From NCBI GenBank assembly GCA_025331125.1, contig JAOALB010000064.1, positions 186,001 through 250,000 of the forward strand: a stretch of DNA of 64,000 bases, written 5' to 3'. The notes below the pieces were generated by a model. It had not been told where the DNA came from. It saw only the letters and a list, made by a program, of their open reading frames with translations, and searched no databases. The position numbers were made by a program, and so were the translations under genes. This DNA comes from Mycogone perniciosa (Eukaryota; Ascomycota; Sordariomycetes; Hypocreales; Hypocreaceae). Shown piece after piece: positions 50,401-60,277 of this stretch. Within the stretch, counting starts at the first letter, position 1; each line of letters starts with the position of its first letter.

Positions 50401-50541
50401 TAGCTGTTCACCTGAGAGTCGCACAATCTTCAGTCTCTCTTGAGTAGTATAATAGCGGCGAATCCACGCATCCGCCAACTCCAGTGGTGATGGACGTTGA
50501 AGATCATGGGTCGGATTTTCTGGGCTTGTAGAGCTGGCCAT
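47407..50541 (-). CDS. NLR-like protein: NACHT ATPase with HEAT-type repeats
   Basis: A single uninterrupted frame of 1,044 residues starts at ATG 50541. Residues 20-65 carry the short conserved segment seen before fungal NACHT domains (YYTTQERLKIVRLSGE, QCYINLAI). Walker A is GCAGVGKTT (119-127), Walker B LFLLDGLDE (199-207), followed by ITSRP (233-237). After a helical region, residues about 636-932 contain nine repeats of 33-34 residues with the consensus LPTEILQALAARLxDxDxxVRWAAAxALGxQS, a HEAT/PBS-like pattern. Fungal NLRs sense non-self and trigger cell death; this one shows no N-terminal effector domain (HeLo, Goodbye, PNP-UDP, HET), so it may signal through a separate partner or have lost the effector. 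No intron is needed. Confidence 0.88.
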   Translation of the reverse strand: MASSTSPENPTHDLQRPSPLELADAWIRRYYTTQERLKIVRLSGEQLDMSQCYINLAIMNSAGPDGSWLFPPSLQSLEARLQIQTPNEEFQMELPDLFNSRQGVYHPISKEPRRILIRGCAGVGKTTLCKKIVHEFLHTGMWAGLFERVLWLPLRRLKGMLYTPDNWKNLFYHVFFFDHARGSELSTSLEQTLSSQRTLFLLDGLDEVSQEFTKGSKISIFLCELLNQPNVIITSRPGTTVPANVIAPDLELEAIGFYSDQVKAYLENAVQDEKKVNEIRSFLESHGLIQDLVRIPIQLDAICFTWECFAHETMEQTMTGLYKAIEGSLLKKSLLQFAQKEEGAVLTKSQILDCNWSKMEDRMELEIEILEIFAFTGLCNNITEFTHRHQRTILTAFKEITPLGKMLPRLFFIRTSDPYSTQTAQSYHFLHLTFQEYFAARYFVRHWEAESQLNCLSLESGRRKKVAPTEFLAQHKYTAHYDVFWRFVTGLISSEESTTRFFGEVENLPRDLLGPTHQRRLMGCLSEANHLSDSIRNHLERDMLGWLKFELKAQSSSTLVRHTGLPDQVLVKVWDEGSTKERRKILWAMKGRPRISSDVIGPAFSWLTGTESGDLGATWFMKDIVYEILRNRQQRLSDEILRILVEQLQDAVLRNEAYITLSCQPNLPDEISDTLVAWLDDQDEFVRGALTRALGGQPSLSADSLQALVAQLDAQDESVRSKTAECLGKQSGLSTEILQALAARLDDQDDSVRWAAARALERQSNLPTEIFQTLAARLEDRDAWVRYIVARALGNRHSHLPTEILQALAARLRDRDHSVRWAAAQTLKCQTSLPTEILQALVERFEDQDEDIKWTAAQALGNQSSLPTEILQALAARLHDVDGCVKWASAAAIGHRHSHLPTEILQTLAALLGDKDETIREAAAYSLGRQSSLPARLVKIIKSFIRHGRVDQAEQALRNHNADYSTLLNGKTVKNMYKILLDRSFKDHLSWYIADGRSCVNGPEGLRTAPIDGEMDEFLAMIREARLPGYPTPNDLDIDAQDLP
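47746..48636 (-). repeat. Tandem ~99-nt repeats coding HEAT-like units of the NLR
   Basis: Nine units, 99-102 nt each. Units 4-9 are the most alike; the N-terminal unit is degenerate. Variation concentrates at a few positions following the D-x-D turn. On the plus strand the recurring core is AGGGCTTGAAGGATCTC or close variants. Confidence 0.85.
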
Positions 50542-53268
50542 CTTTGCTCCTGCGTTTATTCAGACCGGAGTGATTGGTACTAATAAGAATTGCCGCATCT
50601 GAATTTCGATCGACAACCTTTGAGATACCCAACAGGATGCTCGACAAATGCGTTTGAGGGTCGTTTGGTTATGCGTTCTCTGATTTCGACATGAAATTCG
50701 GATGTAGGCTAGGCTCCTGGCACCATTGCAGCATTCATACGAATGCAACCATGGATATTATGTGCAGATTACTACCGCTATTGCTGCAAGCCAACAGTTC
50801 GGTGAGAGTGGTACCTTATTACTTAGCGACCAATAGATTATCGTTGATGTAATCAGCACAGTGAGACATAAAGAGCGTAGCTGACGTGTGTGTCTCAGGC
50901 TGTATTATGGCGCAGCCTGAAATGTAGTTGGTAAAGATGCTGGTGAATAGGACCGATGCTGTGCGTCCACGCCGAAAGCACCTACATTTCTTGGGTAGCA
51001 TTAGTCTTGTGGTGTGCTCGTACTTCTTATCAAGGCGCCCAATGGTTTGTGCATTTGAACTTATGCGTAGTATTCTGCTGCCTGATTTCATGTCTTGCTC
51101 CATGGCAACCTGCAGATATTGCATAAGTGACAAACAAGGCCTACCATCCAGGATGAGGACCAAGACATGACTTGTCACTGCGAGGGCCACTGCGGAGGAG
51201 TCCAGAACAGGCCTGCAGGATATTTTTATGTATGTCTTATTCGCCACAGTACACGTCGTATCCACCGGAAGCAATGTGTTGCACGAAGCCTCGTTTTGGG
51301 TTGGGCTGCATGACCCCCAAGACGACTGCTCAGCAGTCAACGGCAACATATAGAGCAATCCTACGTGATGCTCCATACGGAGTACTAATCGTAATATTTA
51401 AGATTAAAACGTTAAAATTGACCGAGCATACGGAGAACTAGCAAGGACTTCGGCTTCCGAGACTACAAGTGGGGCCGGAGCTAGCGCCGGCTTCGGCACC
51501 GGCGGCAGTGTTTGTCTAAGATCTTGGAGCCACCAAAGAGAGGGCGTGCGTTTGCTTCAAATCGGGATCGCATGCATGGTATTATGTACATCGGAACGAA
51601 ACTGTAAAGGCTAGCAAGAGGCTTGCGCGCAGCAGGCTGGGCTCCCTACAACATGCTGGGTCCAAGCGTTCTCTCGAAGGGAGGCAGAGGGAGGGGTAGA
51701 AACATCTCATGGTGTGATTGATGACTTCATCAGAGCAGCGCTGATATGTGTGTTTCTCAGCTCGGAAAACTTCTGCATATCCCTGACCCGCGTCGTGATC
51801 CGGGCGCGCCCTGGTGTATCCGACAGCGAGAAGCTCAGTCGTTGTCCGCTCAGCTCTCTGTAGGTTTGGTCCCACAAAGAGTCATTTAACAAGTTGCCAC
51901 TGCGAGATGCTGGCTCGGGGGTTGTTCTAAGCTTCCCTGGTCGGGGAGACGGATATTTGCTCCGGGCCTCATTGACGGAGAACTCCGTTGATGACAGTCG
52001 GACTCTTAATAGATCTCGGGTATGGTATGTCCACTGTCTTCTTTCTTCCTACGGAGGGGTCCTTGACTAAAGGTAGCATGTACATGGATCAAGACAAAGG
52101 AGAATTCGCTCCGTAGAACATCAGGCTTCTCTGCCAGAGCTAGAGTAAGACAAGTCAACGTTCAGAGATAGTGTTGCCGAAAGTTCTGTGGGCTGATGTC
52201 TCCATGGGCTTTTGTAGGCCTGACTTGACCCTAACCCTTATTACTACTGTACTCATGAGCTCTTTCACAAATGCCAGAATCATGACTGAGAATTACTCCA
52301 CCGCATTAACGTCAGAAGAACTGTAATGGAGGGTAAATATAGAATATTCTCGAGACCATCACTAGTTGGAGAGTTAAGTGTGTCGGCCAAGAGGCACTCT
52401 AATAAGAAGGATAAGGCTATAACGTAAAGTACGAAGTTTTTCCATGCTAACAGACTTTGTCATATCTTCCTGACACTGCAGCACGCATCGATTCCGCGCA
52501 ATATTAACAGCCAACATCCAAGTGCATCAGCTATGCAAATATTGATTAACTCAGATCTTTGGATCCTCTAGATCAAAGGCATGGATATGTATCGTGGTCC
52601 TAATTAGAGGATATTGTCAAGACAGCAGCGCTGTTGGGCCGATATAATAGCTAAGGTCGTTACCTCAGATCTGCGGGGGAATGTATAGTACTACGAAAGG
52701 CACCACCCGCCGGAGATGAATGATGCGATCCCTTAATTGCTACAATGATGCCTGCTTATCTGTATATAAACTGAGTCCACTGGGCGATCGGATACATAGG
52801 CAGCTTGTGCCGTTTGACCAACACTTCTCATCTTTTTCACAGCAAAAGTTATGAATTCTATACGATTCGTCATACCTGCTTGTTGCTAATACTGGGTAAC
52901 GCAAATTATAGCGACATCTCTGAGAGCCAAGCACATAACAAAGCGGAGTTTCCGGTGAATATTAGGACGCCCCCTGATGAAATCAATATTGTAGATGCTT
53001 CAAATACAACTCTTGTTGATACTGCAACTGCAGGGTAACTAATACTTTGAAGAGTGGTGAAGCTGGGATATGCTGCTGCGGTCTCCCTGATCACCCGTCC
53101 CCAATATCACACAGCTGCTGTGGAATAACTCCAATTTAGGATCAGAAAGCTCCAAGTCACAATGCCTTTTGTAATGAATTAGACTCCAAGTCAAAATGAA
53201 AGACCACTATCAGCACTGTTCCCGAATTACATTGATTCAGTTGCCTACTGTATCCCCCTGGTCCATTG
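50542..53268. other. Intergenic, no convincing gene
   Basis: 2.7 kb. The only long frame is 51376-50819 (-, 185 codons, ATG start), listed separately. One TACGGAGTA at 51376-51384. A GC-rich patch lies at about 51470-51515. Other frames are short and unrecognised. Confidence 0.45.
50819..51376 (-). CDS. Possible hypothetical protein (185 aa)
   Basis: Uninterrupted frame from ATG 51376. It has one hydrophobic stretch (SAVALAVTSHVLVLIL, about residues 60-75) and several Cys. I recognise no family. It could be a chance frame in a gene-poor stretch, so the call is weak. Confidence 0.2.
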   Translation of the reverse strand: MEHHVGLLYMLPLTAEQSSWGSCSPTQNEASCNTLLPVDTTCTVANKTYIKISCRPVLDSSAVALAVTSHVLVLILDGRPCLSLMQYLQVAMEQDMKSGSRILRISSNAQTIGRLDKKYEHTTRLMLPKKCRCFRRGRTASVLFTSIFTNYISGCAIIQPETHTSATLFMSHCADYINDNLLVAK

Positions 53269-55149
53269 TTAAGATACATTGTTGATTTTATTCAGCATCT
53301 CTAATGCATTTACCTCCTCCTCCGCCCATTTTGGCATCTGCTTTATAAGAAGATTATGTGCCTGATGAAGCCTCTCTGCTGCTTCAGCAATCTGTTCGCT
53401 CAATTTTGCATCCGTGTTAGATTTCTGTTTCTCAAGAACGCGGCTCTTCAAGATTTCAATCACGTAGAGAACAGGTTGTGCTTTCTTGAACGATCTCCTC
53501 TGTTGCTGGAGTGCCGATATGAAGTCTCCAGCCACTTTATGCATCACCTTGGGACCATCAACCGGTTTCACACCCTGGGGCATATCCATCAGTAGAGGTG
53601 TTGGGAGGCTATGACCTGACTTCTCCAACAGTGGCATCAGTAGCCAAAAGATTACGGAACGCCACAAAGCAATATCAGTCATCTCTGGCAAGGAAACTCC
53701 AGCAATTTCATGATATTTAATAACAATGCAGATAACACCACAGTCAGTTCCGTTCGTCTGAATTATAGGCGAGCTGTAGGCAATTTCTGGTTCGGGCTCT
53801 TGTGGGAAATTGTCCCTGAAAAACTTCAAAGCAATTCCTTGGACTTTTCCTCGGTGATCACCACCTGGCAGTGAATCACGAATTCGAAGAAAATCGTGGT
53901 CCGGATCTAGGTCTCCGAGAACCCAGTGAGACTTGGACTTGATGAAGATCGGTCGTGTTATCTTCATCTGGGAATCCAAAGCGATACGACGAGAAAGAAT
54001 GCCTGAGCCATGTGACTCAGCGATGAAGATATCTTGTCCAGTATTTTCGAGAATCTTCAATGCTTTGTACACAACGTCGTCATTTAGGAGGCCCACCGGA
54101 TTCGTTAGGCACTTTAAATTTTCGTCACTGACCAAAAAGCGACTGCGTGACGCATGTACATCATTCTCATCATCCGATGATATAGCCTCGAAATTCAGCC
54201 AAGGTGATGCAAATGCGCTGGTATCCTTGGTTTCGGGTGCTCTCGTGGCTGACTGCTCAGTAGACTGTCCAATTCCGGCACTTGTTTTGGCAATGCCCGC
54301 CTGAGATGATAACTTGTTTGATGAATACTCAAGGGCCTCGGTAATCTCCGTGATGTCGCTAACATCGTCTTGGGCAACCCAGTCGATTTCGTTGGTTTCC
54401 AGTGGGAAGAGAACACTCGATGGGCCATTATCGCCAATGTCACTGATGTGAATGGAACTAAACAAGGTGTCAGATGCTGTACGATGCCCTGATAGGCTGG
54501 ATGCATCGCCATTTCCACTGATTGCCGTCTGGAGTGATGTAGATGGTGTCATTACTGCCTCAGCGGCCCTGGTGCGCTTCGAAGCTTGCGCCGACTCAAC
54601 GCTTCCTCGCTTTCGATGATTCTTGGGGGAAACTAGGCATTTTCGCTCGTCCAAGGAAGAATTGGGCTGGTCTGTCGAGCTTCTGGTCCGCCTTGGGTTG
54701 CTCACAAATATGGTTCCCTCGGATAAGTCATGTGAAGGGCTGCCATTGTCCTCGGCATTGACATGGCCTCCTACGGCGATTAGGCAAATGACACAAGTGT
54801 GGGACTTATCTTCGGTCATACCTTTAATAATGTCTATTGCAGAAGCTATTATGACACTGTTTATCTTGGAACCCAGGCGACGTTGTGTTCCAGATGCTCT
54901 CGCTTGTTGTGCCTGCTTCAGTGCATCCCTGCCTTGGGGCCAACTACACGACCTGGCAAATGTCACCAGCTTGTTGAGAGATTTCTGCGGCATGTCCTTG
55001 TCGAAATTTTCACAAAACTCATCTTCGGTGATATCCCATTGACGGATAACGCTCCACAGGTGGTGGAGTACTCGGTTCGATGCTGGGACTTCTGACGGAG
55101 AGGGAGGTTGTTCTGCCTCTGGCTCTTTCTTGATTTGAGGCTTAGGCAT
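53269..55149 (-). CDS. Ulp1-like (C48) cysteine protease
   Basis: A single exon of 626 residues from ATG 55149. The C-terminal half is a ubiquitin-like-protease domain: LLNDDVV (354-360, like WLNDxxI of Ulp1), His 408 in SHWVLGDLD, Asp 425 in IRDS, Gln 464 and Cys 470 in QTNGTDCGV. The spacings His-Asp 17 and Gln-Cys 6 equal those of yeast Ulp1, so the full triad plus oxyanion Gln is present. The N-terminal 340 residues are low-complexity, Ser-rich, with a basic KNHRKRG...KRTR segment that could be a nuclear signal; the last ~60 residues look like a coiled coil. It would cleave SUMO or another ubiquitin-like tag. Such divergent single-exon Ulp1 domains often occur near transposons in fungi, so a selfish-element origin is an alternative to a host SUMO protease. 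Confidence 0.82.
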   Translation of the reverse strand: MPKPQIKKEPEAEQPPSPSEVPASNRVLHHLWSVIRQWDITEDEFCENFDKDMPQKSLNKLVTFARSCSWPQGRDALKQAQQARASGTQRRLGSKINSVIIASAIDIIKGMTEDKSHTCVICLIAVGGHVNAEDNGSPSHDLSEGTIFVSNPRRTRSSTDQPNSSLDERKCLVSPKNHRKRGSVESAQASKRTRAAEAVMTPSTSLQTAISGNGDASSLSGHRTASDTLFSSIHISDIGDNGPSSVLFPLETNEIDWVAQDDVSDITEITEALEYSSNKLSSQAGIAKTSAGIGQSTEQSATRAPETKDTSAFASPWLNFEAISSDDENDVHASRSRFLVSDENLKCLTNPVGLLNDDVVYKALKILENTGQDIFIAESHGSGILSRRIALDSQMKITRPIFIKSKSHWVLGDLDPDHDFLRIRDSLPGGDHRGKVQGIALKFFRDNFPQEPEPEIAYSSPIIQTNGTDCGVICIVIKYHEIAGVSLPEMTDIALWRSVIFWLLMPLLEKSGHSLPTPLLMDMPQGVKPVDGPKVMHKVAGDFISALQQQRRSFKKAQPVLYVIEILKSRVLEKQKSNTDAKLSEQIAEAAERLHQAHNLLIKQMPKWAEEEVNALEMLNKINNVS

Positions 55150-57098
55150 TTTGCTGTTGGATTATTCAATGTAATTGAAGTTATAATATTGTTGGCTAGA
55201 GTAGATGTGAGAGGGTTCTGCGCCCCTTGGGCAGCATATCTACGTATTCTTGAGGGAAGTGTGAAACTTTGCCACTATAGGTAGGGTATAAAGGCTATAA
55301 TATTACTACTACTTCACTTACTCTACTACTAAAAATGCAATCCTTTACCCCGGTGTATTCCGAGACAACTCTACAGCCAATCGATTCCACCATACCTTTG
55401 AAAAGTGCATTACAGCTTGGAATACCTTTCACCTGGTTGGATATTAGCTGGGGCCTGATACCCACAGTGATGCCTGATTCTTACAGCTCCACACTTCGCC
55501 ATACCACACCGTATTCTTTTTGTTTGTGGCTTGGCTGCATTGCTTGAAAGGGTGACATTGCTGTGGGCACGGGCAAATATAGAGCATGATCCCTACAGGT
55601 GGAGCCTTGGTGTAGGCAGTATTAAATGTGCAACTCGGTGGACAAATGCATAAGATGTGAGAGCCTCAATGAATGGGCTTTCAAATACGCCGCGGTGTAC
55701 TTATAGCTTCCGGCATTCAGCTGCATGCCCTTCTTGCGAGTCCGGGAGGAAACTCATCTGTTTATCCACTTGGATAAAAGTGGTATTATATGGTCACAAA
55801 AGGAACTCTTCCTTTGCTGCGCCAGCGCTTGGGGCAAATATCCTGCTTGTGGTTCTAGGATGACGAAACCTAGTCGAGCGGGGAATTCCAACGCAGATGA
55901 GCCTAGAAGGAGCCCAAGCATGACAAGATATGAACAGGTGGGGGGTGTGCTAAGTTATGCAAATTACAACCTCGCCAGGACGCTCGGAGTGACGATGCTT
56001 GACTGTCAACCTCTTTCGTACTTTGGCAATGAAAAGTAGGGACTATATATGTCAGAATAGAGAGGAGAACATAAGGATCGAGCGAGATGCTAAATCAGGA
56101 AAACATAGCTAGCTGCAACATGTAAATCAAGAAAACGCAGGCTTGGGTACAGCAACAGAGACAATTACGACCTGGCTTGCCGACTGAAGTGAGGGAACAT
56201 TACTAAATTGGTCCCCATCGTGTGTTTCTCCGCTCGCAGTCACATGGACGCTGTGTACCGCATCACACCACAGGTTGTTAAATTTGGCTCAGATGTTATG
56301 GAAAACAATGGATTTGGGATGGCTTCTGTCTGATATCCCCACAATCCCAGCCCCGCAATCCAATCTATCAAGACACGGCAGGGGGGAATGGAAGGTCCTC
56401 CGTATTAAATACTGTGTCTTGTTATATACCCCTGTCCTGTCTCTTTTCCCTTGCATAATGTGGCTTCTGGCTGGGAGATTTGCTGAGGTACTTCGTACTC
56501 TGCATTATTACTCGTACCACAGATTAGTGCTTCGATGCCAAAATAATGAAATCCTTCCGTCCGAATTGCTTCCCCGGCGATGTGTTCCCATTCTTGAGGA
56601 GTATGCCCTCCTGGTTGGTCCCCAGCTTGAGAACAATGGAGAATCTTAGAAGAGAGCCCCTTGCTGGAGAAGGATGGTATTTACGAGCTATACCTTTTTG
56701 AAAAGGGAACAGTGGTTTATACGACGTTTGCGCAAGTTTTACCGTTAAGCATCGCTCATCCCTATGTACAGGCCTGTTTACTGTGTTAGTACTCCGTACG
56801 CGGTAGATCTATCCTCCCGGACAAGGAAACGCGCCCCAACGGGGGGGCTGTTCAACCCCGTTGGCCTGTCTCCAGCCATCCAACCTATAAAGAAGCCTTG
56901 AATATATACCCTAACTGACATGATGTCGCCGCTTTTGGCTCTAGCAGACAGCGTACCCGAGCTTCGAGTTCGCGGGATGGACTCTAGTCATCATAATGAC
57001 TAAATTAAAATGGGGAGTAAACATCTGGTAGAATAGAACCCCCATCCAACACAACAGCCAACTTACTCAGCAGTCCTCTCCACGGCTAATGACCTCCT
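55150..57098. other. Intergenic, no recognised gene
   Basis: About 1.9 kb with short frames only (the longest, 124 codons at 56275-56649, has no recognisable features). TACTCCGTA is at 56790-56798. The leftover homologous C-terminal codons of the MetAP2 gene (57067-57098) lie at the right edge, out of frame. Confidence 0.5.
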
Positions 57099-58589
57099 TC
57101 ACGGTCTGAGCAAGATTGTCTTGTGTGCTCCATTAATAGGGGATCTTCCTAGTACATCGAGATGATTACTTACATGCTCAAATTGGGCTGTGTATGACCC
57201 TTTCTGGTCAACCAGAGGCGGGTAATCTTCAACAATGCCGGATTTGACGAGGTTGTTTAGCTGCCCGATTGTTAGCTACTCCAGATACATATTTTTAAGG
57301 GCTGTGCATCCCATACACCGAATAGATATTTCTCCTGTCCGAGCCTGTCCAAATAGCGTCGACAGAAGGGAAGAGTGCTGAAATTCTTCTTGATAGTGGA
57401 CAACAGCGATTTTGCCGAAGACAGATGCAAGTCCACCTTGGGCGCATCACTGCGTAGGGCGTAATGCGAGACTTCACCCTGATCGTAAACCCGGCCTTTG
57501 CCAGTGCTGCCGAAGGTCTCAATAGCAAAAACATCACCTTCTTCCATCTTGGTAGTGTCGTTCGTCTTTACGGAGGGAACACTCTTGGCGCCGTGGATGC
57601 TGTAGTGTAAAATGGTATGGCCGGTGATGTTGCGAATCGGCTTGATTGGGTAGGTAGTCCCGTTGATGTCACATTCATAGCTCTCCATAACCTCCTGGAT
57701 GTGCCCACCTAGCTCATCAAGGCGAACATCAATTCCTGCTTCGCGGACACCAGTATTTGTAGCGTCCTTGACAGCTGCGAGGAGGTTGTCATACATGGGA
57801 TCGAATGCCATGGTGAAGGCACTGTCGACGATACGACCATTCACATGGACGCCGATGTCAACCTTCATTACATTGTTCTGCTGAAGCACAGTCTTGTCGC
57901 CTGCATTTGGGCTGAAGTGGGCAGCAATCTCGTCAAGATTCAAGCCAGTCGGGAAACCCATGCCGGCAAGAATAGCATCGCCTTCGGATAAGCCATTGTG
58001 TCCGACTAGACGACGCACACTATCCTCAATGCCATTGGCAATCTCGGTGAGTGTCTGACCTGGCTGGATGTTTTTCTGTGCCCACTGGCGGACCTGACGA
58101 TGCGTCTCAGCCGCTTGGCGGTAATCGGAGAGGAAGTCGTTGTCGATGTTGTCCAGATGGCGCTTCTCTTCGTCAGTAGTGCGATATCGATTCTCATCCA
58201 TGTATTCGACTTCCTCGCCCTTGGGGTAATTGTTGTTTGGAAACAATTGTGATATGAGGACTGATGGAGGTTGAGTCTGGATAGTCGGAGCCTTCTTCTT
58301 CTTCCTATGTTTCTTCTTCTTGTTCTTCTTTTTCTTAGCATCACCTTCACCAGCGGCAGCGGCAGCAGTGGCTTCAGTGACATGTTCATCAGCATCGTCG
58401 TCGGATTCTTCATCAGACTGTTCTGCTGCAGCCCCGCCGTTTGCGGTTCTGTTAGCACCGGCGGAGCTGTGGGCATTTTCAGATTTTTTGACTACCCAAG
58501 CTCCTGTTAGCTAGTATCGAATATTCTCAAGAGACGTATAACACACCACCGAGCGTCTTAGGATCATCGACGGGGACTTTGGCAGCCAT
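57099..58589 (-). CDS. map2: Methionine aminopeptidase 2 (MetAP2), C-terminal frameshift
   Basis: Exons 58589-58547, 58503-57317, 57260-57174 and 57119-57099 (introns 43, 56 and 54 nt) encode 445 residues. The N-terminus is the classic MetAP2 one: MAAKVP..., an acidic run (ESDDDADE) and a poly-Lys block (71-85). Catalytic residues are His 210, metal ligands Asp 230, Asp 241, His 310, Glu 343 and Glu 438, all present. It removes the initiator Met from nascent proteins at the ribosome and is the target of fumagillin. After TILLRP the frame hits TGA (57101-57099), but the next bases still encode VKEVISRGEDC in another frame up to TGA 57067-57069, so four bases (or 4 mod 3) appear missing. The pocket residue before GH310 is Thr (NITGH), where human has Asn. 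It is head-to-head with MetAP1. Confidence 0.92.
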
Positions 58590-58898
58590 TTTGCCTACAG
58601 GAGTTGTCTGGACCTTGGGATGATGTTGTGAAAAGAAGTCACATCAATAAGTCTCGCCAAACGTTATGAAAGCCTCCATGTTACCAAGCTGAAAGAAGAA
58701 AAGTGCCCGTCGTCGGAAGGGCGCGCCTGAGGGCGGGGGCGGAGTTCACAAGGATGCATGATCATCACACCTCATGCACGAAAAGACTCCGCTTCGGAAA
58801 TACTATAAATCATTCGGTTTGCAATATCTGAATTTCTTGTGCCTGGCTATCTCTCGGTGTTGTCGCTTTATTCGATCTCAGAAGTGAACCCTTCCACG
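58590..58898. promoter_or_regulatory. Divergent promoter between MetAP2 and MetAP1
   Basis: 309 bp between the two ATGs. It contains a G-rich block (GGGCGGGGGCGGAG, about 58732-58745) and a TATAAAT at about 58803-58809 close to MetAP1. The arrangement allows co-regulation of both aminopeptidases. Confidence 0.6.
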
Positions 58899-60277
58899 AT
58901 GGCCGACAGTCCATCAGAGCTACCATCTAAGAGGAAGTGCCCAGGAGCAGATTGTGGAAATGATGCTAGAGCTTTACAATGCCCCACATGTCTGAAGATG
59001 GGCATGAATGAAGGCTATTTCTGCTCCCAAGAATGCTTTAAGAGGAACTGGGTCTGTTTACGCATCCTCTTCCTGCTAGGGCTTCAGGCTAACAGATCTC
59101 GTGTTGTAGAACCAACATAAAACCCTACATAAAACGGCGCAAATCATCACTCCAAGGGTTGTCTCTAAACCCGATCTAATTACCGGATTTTACAATCCTT
59201 TCCCAACATATCCCTTCACCGGCTCTGTCCGACCGGTCTATCCACTTTCCGCGAAGCGCACCGTCCCCAAGTCGATAGCACACCCTGACTGGGCCAAGAC
59301 TGGCATACCGAAGAACGAACGGCGCTTGAACAGGACGAAAACTGTCATTCTAGACGCCAAGGGGCAGGAGGCAATGCGCAAGGTTTGCAGATTAGCTCGA
59401 CAAGTACTGGATATTGTCGCTGCAGAGGTCAAACCGGGCATTACCACCGATTACCTTGACGAGGTCTGCCACAATGCTTGTATTGAACGGAACGTAAGCG
59501 CGACTGGCTTCAAGATGACACTCATTATTTCTAACCTTGACAGTCATATCCTTCCCCCTTGAACTACAACCACTTTCCCAAATCGCTGTGTACTTCTCCG
59601 AATGAAGTTGTTTGTCACGGAATACCCGACCAGCGAATCCTGCTGGATAGCGATATCCTCAATCTCGACATCTCATTATACCATGGGGGTTATCACGCCG
59701 ATGTAAATGAAACATATTATGTGGGCGATCGAGCCAAGGAGGACCCAGACTCGGTCAGAGTAGTTGAAACCGCACGTGAATGCTTGGACGAGGCAATTAA
59801 GCTCGTGAAGCCCGGCACGCCAATACGAGACTTTGGCAACGTCATTGAGAAGCACGCCAAGTCCAGAAACTGCAGTGTCGTCGCCACCTGGGGTGGACAT
59901 GGCATCAACACCGAATTCCATCCCCCGCCATGGATACCTCATTATGGGAAGAATAAGGTAGTAGGAGTATGCAAACCCGGAATGACTTTCACAATTGAGC
60001 CCATACTTGCGCTAGGAACATCTCGAGAAGTGTATTGGCCGGATAACTGGACAAACGTAACTGCTGATGGTAAACAGACTGCTCAATTTGGTGTGTACAA
60101 GAAGCCTTTCGCGTTTATGCCCCAATGTTTACTAACATATGCGTAGAACACACCTTACTTGTTACAGAAACAGGCGTCGAGGTCTTGACTGTGGCAAACA
60201 AAAATTCTCCAGAAGGCCCAGTGCCGATGCCGACGGCGAATGAGACAGCAAAAGCTAATGGCACATCCACCACATAG
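58899..60277 (+). CDS. map1: Methionine aminopeptidase 1 (MetAP1), atypical active site
   Basis: Exons 58899-59051, 59110-59493, 59544-60090 and 60147-60277 (introns 58, 50 and 56 nt) encode 404 residues. The N-terminal zinc module (Cys 14, 19, 28, 31, 42, 46, then His 54, 58) is the ribosome-binding MYND-like finger of eukaryotic MetAP1. Metal ligands are Asp 221, Asp 232, His 298, Glu 331 and Glu 362, all kept, so catalysis should be possible. The segment before the metal His reads TWGGHG; in type 1 enzymes from E. coli to yeast this is nearly always YCGHG, so Tyr and Cys are replaced by Trp and Gly. The last intron removes a false stop and restores FEHTLLVTE. With MetAP2 it forms an adjacent divergent pair, which is not expected for unlinked housekeeping genes. 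Confidence 0.93.

Noticed and set aside
57099..60277. Part of a fumagillin biosynthetic cluster
   Set aside because: Apart from the MetAP pair there is no terpene cyclase, PKS, acyltransferase or cluster regulator; the only P450 is 55 kb away.
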